Below are positions 14,737 through 19,523 of a stretch of 19,523 nucleotides of DNA, in pieces; position 1 is the first letter of the stretch; every line of letters starts with the position of its first letter. The notes below the pieces were generated by a model. That model was given only the letters and a program-made list of their open reading frames with translations. It searched no databases and was not told where the DNA came from. Source of the stretch: an uncultured Eubacterium sp. (GTDB lineage Bacteria; Bacillota; Clostridia; Lachnospirales; Lachnospiraceae); contig CAJOQF010000214.1 of assembly GCA_905236295.1 (NCBI GenBank), positions 1-19,523 on the forward strand. The letters run 5' to 3'. Made by a program: the position numbers and the translations under genes.

Positions 14737-15978
14737 TTATTTCTCGTAGTCGCTCGGACCTGACTCGTAAAGAACACCGTCTGCGATCATCTTGTCCACA
14801 TCGGCATCTGAATATCCGATTGACTTGAGGATCTCACGGCTGTTCTCTCCGATAAGCGGAGCTCTGTCTGTAGGCAACTCGCCCTCTGACTCAAAACGAA
14901 CAGGCGTGTGTGTTACCTGTCTCTTTGCTCCGTTTGAGCACTCAACCTCGTAGAATGCTCCAATCGCTTTTGCCTGCGGATCATCCATGATCTCCTTCCA
15001 GCTATAGCAAAGGCTGTGCGGGATATCATTGGTTTTGAGGTTGTCCATAAACTCATCAACAGAAAGCTTGATCACACTTTCTTCGATCTCTCTTATGAAC
15101 TCTTCTCTGTGTCCGTTGAGCATGTTAACCTGCGGGAAGAATCTCTCATCCCCGATAAGATCCTCTCTGCCGATTGATTTAACGAATGCTTCGTACTTGT
15201 CATTATACGCAGGAGCAGAACACTGAACGAGTCTTCCCTCCTTTGTCTCATATGATGAGTTGAACGGATTCTTGTCCTCGTACTTTGTGATCGGGTAATC
15301 CAATGTGAATGATCCCTCATACTGTGTACTCTGCATCATAACTGACTGGTTGAAGATAGCTGTCTCATAGAGACTGGCTGTTACAAGGTCTCCCTCGCCT
15401 GTCTTCTCTCTGGTGTAAAGAGCTGTCATGATACCTGCAGCGAGAACAAGTCCGGTGTTGTTATCTCCGAGTCCTGCCGACCAGGTGCAACTCTGACCTC
15501 TTCTTCTCATATTCTCTGCGTAACCGCCCCTTGCGTAGAACGCCGTGAAATCGAATCCCGGCAAGTCCTTATCCGGACCGGTCTTACCATATCCTAAAAT
15601 CATGGAATAAACTAGACGCGGGTATTTTTCCTTAAGAGTATCATAATCAAGTCCCGCACGCTGGAGTGCTGCCAATCTCCAGTTTGTTATAAGAACGTCT
15701 GTTGTTTCTAACAACTTAAGCAATGCAGCTTTGCCTTCTGGTGTCTTAGTGTTGACCGAAAGACCTTTTTTACATCCATTTAAGTATTCCCAAGATGTGT
15801 TCTCAAGTACGCTGAACGGTCTACCTTCCTGCTCGTTCATGTAGCGGATAGGATCGCCTTTCTCAGGCTCAACTATGATAACTTCCGCACCATGATCTGC
15901 AAGAAATCTGCCGGTCGCAGCTGCTGCAACAAAGTTTGCGAGCTGTACTACGCGTACTCCTTCTAGCATTTTTCTCAT
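14737..15978 (-). CDS. Class III (CaiB/BaiF family) CoA-transferase, HadA/FldA-like
   Basis: A 413-residue family III CoA-transferase, the first gene of the main operon. It has the N-terminal GVRVVQLANFVAAAATGRFLADHGAEVI Rossmann segment type, an ITNWR motif near 97-101, and the catalytic Asp172 in GLGDNNTG, matching Asp169 of formyl-CoA transferase. In the had and fld systems this enzyme moves CoA from the saturated product acyl-CoA to the incoming 2-hydroxy acid, so no ATP is spent after priming. ATG 15976-15978 follows AAGGAGG; an ATG three codons later is a weaker alternative. It lies 22 nt before the activator gene and is preceded by its own promoter. Carnitine or bile-acid CoA-transferases are relatives, but the neighbours make a 2-hydroxy acid the likeliest acceptor. 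Confidence 0.9.
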   Translation of the reverse strand: MRKMLEGVRVVQLANFVAAAATGRFLADHGAEVIIVEPEKGDPIRYMNEQEGRPFSVLENTSWEYLNGCKKGLSVNTKTPEGKAALLKLLETTDVLITNWRLAALQRAGLDYDTLKEKYPRLVYSMILGYGKTGPDKDLPGFDFTAFYARGGYAENMRRRGQSCTWSAGLGDNNTGLVLAAGIMTALYTREKTGEGDLVTASLYETAIFNQSVMMQSTQYEGSFTLDYPITKYEDKNPFNSSYETKEGRLVQCSAPAYNDKYEAFVKSIGREDLIGDERFFPQVNMLNGHREEFIREIEESVIKLSVDEFMDNLKTNDIPHSLCYSWKEIMDDPQAKAIGAFYEVECSNGAKRQVTHTPVRFESEGELPTDRAPLIGENSREILKSIGYSDADVDKMIADGVLYESGPSDYEK

Positions 15979-16020
15979 GCCATTGCCTCCTTGTTTTATT
16001 TGTCATTTTAATTACTGTAC

Positions 16021-16033
16021 GGAAACTATTATA
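16021..16033 (-). promoter_or_regulatory. Extended -10 promoter for the CoA-transferase operon
   Basis: On the minus strand TGTTATAAT places a perfect TATAAT at 16028-16033 with an upstream TG, an extended -10 element. A -35 hexamer at standard spacing is weak; TTGATG lies 20 nt upstream, too far. Transcription would start near 16021, giving a leader of about 43 nt. It lies just after the terminator of the transporter gene, so the operon can be expressed separately. Confidence 0.6.
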
Positions 16034-16059
16034 ACACGCAGAATATAGAATTACATCAA

Positions 16060-16099
16060 AAAAATTATGAAAAAAAGGGCTAAACATTCTTAGCCCTTT
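16060..16099 (-). terminator. Intrinsic terminator of the DUF1858-MFS operon
   Basis: On the minus strand AAAGGGCTA pairs with TAGCCCTTT (stem 16074-16082 with 16091-16099, 8-nt loop), followed by a run of seven T, then CATAA and a second T run. It lies about 60 nt after the transporter stop. Confidence 0.85.
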
Positions 16100-16158
16100 C
16101 AACAATTTTGACAAATTATAATGCCGTTTTTTATGCAATTTTCACAAAACTCTAACTG

Positions 16159-17403
16159 CTACGCTGTCTGAGCCGTTTTCGGCTTTCTGATCAGCATCGC
16201 AAATACTGCTGCTATCACGCAGAGAACGATTACAACGAGAAGAACAGACACATATGAGCCTGTAGCCCGCTGAATTGCATCAGCTATCTTGGTTCCGAAC
16301 GAAGCGATAAGCAGGTTCATAACCATGATAGAGAAGTTCGTCGGATAGTTCTCCGTTCCGTAGAATTTGTTTACGAACGAAGACTGGCTAGGTGTAACTC
16401 CACCGTATCCGAGTCCCGTAATTATGTAAGAGATATAAAGTACAACTACGCTGTGTGTGTTGAGCGCAACAATGATGCTTGCTACTGCTATTATAAACAA
16501 TGCGCATGTCAGAAGAAGTGTCGGCTTGTATCCAACCTTGTCAAAGAGTGCTCCGAAGATGATTCTTCCGATACCGTTGAAGATTGAGATAAGTCCAACT
16601 ACTGTTGCAACACTTCCGGCAGAGAGATCCGGCACAGCCTCAACTGCGATCGGTCTTCCGAGGAAGAGTACGGCAAGTCCTGCAACTGATACGAGGATTG
16701 CCCAGAGGAACATAAACCAGAACGATGCCTTCTTTACCATCTGTCCTGTTGTCACTTCCTCATAAGGAGCCGAAGTCTCCTTGCCACCTCTTTGAACGAC
16801 CGGCACTTTGTAATCCGGTCCCGGCTTTGCCGTAAAGATTCCGGTAAGCGCCAGCACTACCGCACATATGATTCCGAGAACGAGGAAGCATGAATTCCAG
16901 CTGAAGCCCTCGCCTGAGTTTGTGGAGTCAACAACTGCGGCATAGATTTTTCCAATGACGAACGATCCGATACCAAATCCCATAAGCTGGATTCCTGAAA
17001 TGAATCCCTGCTTGTCCGGGAACCACTTAGATACAGAACTGAGGACTGCATTGTATGCGAATCCTGCTCCGAGTCCACCGCAAGCTCCGAATCCGATATA
17101 GATAGCTGCAATAGATGTAGCTGTTGATGCTATACCAAATCCTGCAAGAAGCAATACTGCGGAAATCCACATCTCATATCTGACCTTTATCTTTTTCTGG
17201 AGCATTCCTCCAAACATACTTCCAAGACAGAAGAACACCATAACAATAGTTGATGTCCATGTGAGCGCTGACTCATCCCAAGGCCCGTTGTTTGCTGATG
17301 AAAGTGGACCTGAGAGTACTGACCATGCATAAATAAGGCCAGCAAAAAGCAACGCGATCACGCCCGAGATCGCATAGACCCAACGATTTAATCCCTTATT
17401 CAT
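16159..17403 (-). CDS. MFS transporter, oxalate/formate antiporter (OFA) family
   Basis: A 414-residue integral membrane protein with about 12 predicted transmembrane segments and a cytoplasmic loop around residues 200-225. OFA-type features include the N-terminal NRWVYAISGVIALLFAGLIYAWSVLSGPL block type, GFGACGGLGAGFAYN, and KWFPDKQGFISG at the end of helix 4, all like OxlT relatives. OFA carriers exchange or import small carboxylates, so it may bring in the acid processed by the downstream operon or swap it for the product (inference). AAGGAGGGG precedes ATG 17403; it follows the DUF1858 gene by 15 nt and is followed by a terminator. Confidence 0.88.
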   Translation of the reverse strand: MNKGLNRWVYAISGVIALLFAGLIYAWSVLSGPLSSANNGPWDESALTWTSTIVMVFFCLGSMFGGMLQKKIKVRYEMWISAVLLLAGFGIASTATSIAAIYIGFGACGGLGAGFAYNAVLSSVSKWFPDKQGFISGIQLMGFGIGSFVIGKIYAAVVDSTNSGEGFSWNSCFLVLGIICAVVLALTGIFTAKPGPDYKVPVVQRGGKETSAPYEEVTTGQMVKKASFWFMFLWAILVSVAGLAVLFLGRPIAVEAVPDLSAGSVATVVGLISIFNGIGRIIFGALFDKVGYKPTLLLTCALFIIAVASIIVALNTHSVVVLYISYIITGLGYGGVTPSQSSFVNKFYGTENYPTNFSIMVMNLLIASFGTKIADAIQRATGSYVSVLLVVIVLCVIAAVFAMLIRKPKTAQTA

Positions 17404-17418
17404 TTGTATGTCCCCTCC

Positions 17419-17613
17419 TTATGATGCCAAAAACTCGTTGATCTGATTTACAAGCTCATCCGGATTGAGACCATGTACCATTGCTGCCTCTTCAATTGTC
17501 TCCATCTGTGAAGACGGACATCCGAGACAGTGCATTCCGATTCCCAAAAGGATCGGAGACACATCTTTTTCCATCATTAAAAGTTCTCCGATTCTAGTAT
17601 TCTTTTCAACCAT
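17419..17613 (-). CDS. DUF1858 small redox-disulfide domain protein
   Basis: A 64-residue protein consisting of one DUF1858 domain, also described as a hybrid-cluster-protein-associated disulfide redox domain. It has the conserved MHCLGCPSSQ segment with Cys29 and Cys32, and the TIEEAAMVHGL helix. The CxxC could be redox active or bind a metal. No enzymatic role is established. It is the first gene of a two-gene unit with the MFS transporter, which is odd for this domain and hints at a redox-linked or regulatory role in transport or in the downstream pathway. AAGGAGG precedes the ATG. Confidence 0.85.
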   Translation of the reverse strand: MVEKNTRIGELLMMEKDVSPILLGIGMHCLGCPSSQMETIEEAAMVHGLNPDELVNQINEFLAS

Positions 17614-17656
17614 ATTCTTTTCCTCCTTATACCATATAAATTAAACAAGTGTTTCA

Positions 17657-17686
17657 AGTATAGTACGAGACTTCCCCAAAAGTCAA
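17657..17686 (-). promoter_or_regulatory. Sigma-A promoter of the DUF1858-MFS operon
   Basis: Minus strand: -35 TTGACT (17681-17686), 18-nt spacer, -10 TATACT (17657-17662). Start near 17650, leader about 37 nt. Good match to the consensus. Confidence 0.75.
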
Positions 17687-17740
17687 CCAGAAATGTATTT
17701 AATTTGATACAATTTTGCCCTGTTCGTTCAAACTAACGTC

Positions 17741-17752
17741 CGTTTATAAACG
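17741..17752. promoter_or_regulatory. Perfect 12-bp palindrome between divergent promoters, possible operator
   Basis: CGTTTATAAACG is a perfect palindrome, flanked by partly symmetric TAACG and CTAA bases. It sits between the minus-strand DUF1858 promoter and the plus-strand ferredoxin promoter, a place where a dimeric regulator could act on both. No regulator gene is in the window, so binding is inference. Confidence 0.4.
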
Positions 17753-17772
17753 CTAATTTTTCGCTTAAACTC

Positions 17773-17801
17773 TTGCTTTTTTCATTTTTTTGTTATAAGA
17801 T
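17773..17801 (+). promoter_or_regulatory. Probable promoter of the ferredoxin gene
   Basis: TTGCTT (17773-17778) with TAAGAT (17796-17801) at 17-nt spacing, or alternatively the extended -10 TGTTATAAG (17791-17799). The leader to the ATG is about 40 nt. The region is A/T-rich. Confidence 0.5.
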
Positions 17802-17847
17802 ATGCAAACATTCAAGTAAAAACAAATATTCAAAGGAGGACAAACCA

Positions 17848-18018
17848 ATGGCATTCGTAATTTCTGACGCATGTGTTAGCTGTGGAGCTTGTGAGGGAGC
17901 TTGCCCGGTAGGAGCTATTTCAGGTGGAGATACACAGTACAACATCGACGCCGATGCTTGCATCGATTGTGGTTCTTGTGAGGGTGCATGCCCGACAGGC
18001 GCTATCTCAGCAGAATAA
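17848..18018 (+). CDS. Clostridial-type 2[4Fe-4S] ferredoxin
   Basis: A 56-residue protein with two CxxCxxCxxxCP motifs: Cys9/12/15/19 and Cys38/41/44/48. This is the classic low-potential electron carrier of clostridia. The frame could be extended upstream to 17773, but ATG 17848-17850 follows AAAGGAGG and gives the normal length. It is the only plus-strand gene, divergent from DUF1858-MFS and convergent with dnaB. It could take electrons from bifurcating EtfAB or donate them to the dehydratase activator, though it may equally be a general ferredoxin unrelated to the cluster. Confidence 0.95.
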   Translation: MAFVISDACVSCGACEGACPVGAISGGDTQYNIDADACIDCGSCEGACPTGAISAE

Positions 18019-18033
18019 TTATTAGCAATAAAT

Positions 18034-18065
18034 AAAAGCAGTCGTAGTTTTACGGCTGCTTTTTT
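18034..18065. terminator. Bidirectional terminator between ferredoxin gene and dnaB
   Basis: AGCAGTCGTA (18037-18046) pairs with TACGGCTGCT (18051-18060), with one G-T-type mismatch, followed by a T run on the plus strand and preceded by AAAA, giving a U run on the minus strand too. The dnaB stop codon (18050-18052) lies in the loop, and its last codons form part of the stem. Confidence 0.8.
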
Positions 18066-19390
18066 CGTTCCAGATTTGCAAATTTTGTATATTGCGGAAG
18101 CCATGCCAACTTGTCCGTACCGATCGGGCCGTTTCTTTGTTTCGCCACGATTATCTCCGCAACATTCTTTTCTTCCGTATCCTCGTGATAATAATCATCC
18201 CTGTAAATGAACATAACCACATCGGCATCCTGCTCGATGGCTCCGGACTCACGAAGATCCGAAAGCATAGGTCTGTGATCCGGGCGCTGTTCCACCGCTC
18301 GCGAAAGCTGCGAAAGCGCCACAACCGGAACATTCAGCTCCCTGGCAAGCGCCTTTAGGGAACGTGAGATCTCTGAAATCTCCTGCTGTCTTGACTCCGA
18401 ACGTCCGCTGCCGCTCATAAGCTGCAGGTAATCAATGATTATGATCTGAAGATCATGCTCAAGCTTGTATTTTCGGCATTTTGAGCGAAGTTCCGACACC
18501 GAAATACCGGGCGTGTCATCTATTATAAGCTGGGACTGCGCTATCCTCTGCGCTCCCTCCGAAAGATTTTCCCAGTCTGCCTCGCTCATATTTCCGTTTC
18601 GTATACTCTGGGCATCCACTCGCGACTCCAAGGCAAACAGTCTGTTAACCAGCTGCTCTTTTGACATCTCGAGCGAAAATACCGCAACAGCGCGATTGTC
18701 ATGAAACGCGATGTGTTGGGCTATATTTAAGACAAACGCCGTTTTTCCCATTGACGGACGGGCCGCCACAAGGATGAGATCGGATGGCTGAAGCCCCGAT
18801 AATCTAAAATCGAGGTCGGCAAACCCCGTGGGGATCCCGGTGATATTGCTGTCGCTTTTTGAAACGCGGTCGATTCTCTCAAGCGCGTTTATTACAACAT
18901 CCTTTATAGGCACATACTCGGAAATTCCGCGGTTTGAGATGACATCAAACACTGCCTTTTCCGTCTCATCAAGAATATCATCCACCTCTTCGGTTGCGGC
19001 ATAGCACTTGTTTGCTATATCCTCGTTGAGTCGTATTATCTTGCGAAGAATTGCCTTGTCACGAACGATTTTGGCATAAAATCTGATGTTTGCGGAAGTC
19101 GGAACGGTTGCAATTGCGTTTCCGATAAACTGCAGACTCGCCACCTCCTCCGGCACATCCTTCTTTTTGAGGCGTTCGGAAAGGGTGACGATATCCACTG
19201 CCTTACCCTCATTATTCAGTTCTACCATCGCCTCAAAGACAACCCCATACTGCTTCCTGTAGAAATCTTCCGCAGTCAGCATCTCCGATGCGACAAGTAT
19301 TGCATCCTTGTCCATAAGCATGGAGCCAAGCACAGAACTTTCTGCCTCCTCGCTGTATGGCATCGTCCTCTTTTTCAGTATTTCATCCAT
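18050..19390 (-). CDS. dnaB: Replicative DNA helicase DnaB
   Basis: The hexameric 5'-3' helicase of the replication fork. The 446-residue product has the N-terminal DnaB domain (about 10-110, starting PYSEEAESSVLGSML), a linker helix, and a RecA-like ATPase domain: Walker A ARPSMGKTAF (210-219), IFSLEMS-type motif (VFSLEMSKEQLV, 237-248), Walker B IIIIDYLQLM with Asp320, and DLRESGAIEQDAD toward the C-terminus. Length is usual and no intein interrupts it, a common site for one. It starts 8 nt after rplI, the common rplI-dnaB order of Firmicutes. Confidence 0.97.
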   Translation of the reverse strand: MDEILKKRTMPYSEEAESSVLGSMLMDKDAILVASEMLTAEDFYRKQYGVVFEAMVELNNEGKAVDIVTLSERLKKKDVPEEVASLQFIGNAIATVPTSANIRFYAKIVRDKAILRKIIRLNEDIANKCYAATEEVDDILDETEKAVFDVISNRGISEYVPIKDVVINALERIDRVSKSDSNITGIPTGFADLDFRLSGLQPSDLILVAARPSMGKTAFVLNIAQHIAFHDNRAVAVFSLEMSKEQLVNRLFALESRVDAQSIRNGNMSEADWENLSEGAQRIAQSQLIIDDTPGISVSELRSKCRKYKLEHDLQIIIIDYLQLMSGSGRSESRQQEISEISRSLKALARELNVPVVALSQLSRAVEQRPDHRPMLSDLRESGAIEQDADVVMFIYRDDYYHEDTEEKNVAEIIVAKQRNGPIGTDKLAWLPQYTKFANLERKKQP

Positions 19391-19398
19391 AAAAACAA

Positions 19399-19523
19399 CT
19401 ATTCCTCGGTAACCTTAACTCTGAGTGTGCCGGTGACCTTGGGATGAAGCTTTACTGTAACCTCATGCACCCCAAAGGTCTTTATCGGCTCATCGATGAC
19501 CATTTTTTTCTTGTCGAGCTCAA
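19399..19523 (-). CDS. rplI: Ribosomal protein L9 (5' part outside window)
   Basis: Only the last 41 codons are present. The translated end, including DEPIKTFGVHEVTVKLHPKV and the closing VKVTEE, matches the C-terminal domain of bacterial L9, in which a PIK-x-x-G-x-H segment precedes VKLHPEV. Stop TAG at 19399-19401. Its place directly ahead of dnaB supports the call. Confidence 0.9.
   Translation of the reverse strand, partial: ELDKKKMVIDEPIKTFGVHEVTVKLHPKVTGTLRVKVTEE

Noticed and set aside
14715..14777. Longer N-terminus for the dehydratase activator starting at 14777
   Set aside because: It overlaps the end of the CoA-transferase gene and adds residues not seen in the family; the internal ATG precedes the conserved LGIDIGSTTSK.
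16108..16122. TTGACA followed by TATAAT on the plus strand
   Set aside because: The hexamers are only 3 nt apart, far too close for a sigma-A promoter, and no plus-strand gene follows.
18050..19390. Intein or insertion in dnaB
   Set aside because: Walker A and B regions are continuous and the protein has the normal length.

Overview
The window looks like a chromosomal segment of an anaerobic, moderately low-GC Firmicute (class Clostridia, possibly Lachnospiraceae). The reasons are strong AGGAGG-type ribosome binding sites, an rplI-dnaB gene pair, a small clostridial 2[4Fe-4S] ferredoxin, oxygen-sensitive 2-hydroxyacyl-CoA dehydratase components and an Etf/acyl-CoA dehydrogenase module. The species cannot be fixed from sequence alone. 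Nearly everything is on the minus strand; only the ferredoxin gene is on plus.

Layout in minus-strand transcription order, right to left. (1) Housekeeping end: the 3' part of rplI (ribosomal protein L9) and dnaB, ending in a hairpin shared with the convergent ferredoxin gene (17848-18018, +). (2) A divergent promoter region (17614-17847), then a DUF1858 CxxC protein and an OFA-type MFS transporter with their own sigma-A promoter and a strong intrinsic terminator (16060-16099). (3) A new extended -10 promoter (16028-16033) and a compact operon in the gene order known from hadAIBC-acdB-etfBA and fldAIBC-type clusters: class III CoA-transferase, dehydratase activator (ATPase), two dehydratase subunits, acyl-CoA dehydrogenase, EtfB, EtfA. 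(4) On the same strand, with hairpin-containing gaps between genes: an unusual fusion of an acyl-carrier-like domain to a CocE/NonD alpha/beta-hydrolase, a phosphotransacetylase-like enzyme, a butyrate-kinase-family enzyme, a fumarate-reductase-type flavoprotein, and a multi-cluster iron-sulfur/GltD-like NAD(P)H oxidoreductase that runs off the left edge.

Working model (inference). The MFS carrier moves a carboxylic acid or exchanges substrate for product. The CoA-transferase activates a 2-hydroxy acid, the activator-dependent dehydratase makes the 2-enoyl-CoA, and acyl-CoA dehydrogenase with EtfAB reduces it, possibly by electron bifurcation to ferredoxin. Phosphotransacetylase plus kinase can interconvert an acyl-CoA with acyl-phosphate and ATP. 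The hydrolase may release the substrate from an ester or amide, or handle an acyl group tethered to its own carrier domain. The flavoprotein and the FeS/GltD protein supply a second reductive step or redox balance. No 2-hydroxyacid dehydrogenase is present, so the substrate may be taken up already hydroxylated. The substrate is not determined by the sequence.

The most unusual items are the carrier-domain/CocE fusion inside a Had/Fld-like operon, the run of five intercistronic gaps each holding a different hairpin or palindrome, and a 270-bp imperfect palindrome at 1948-2217.
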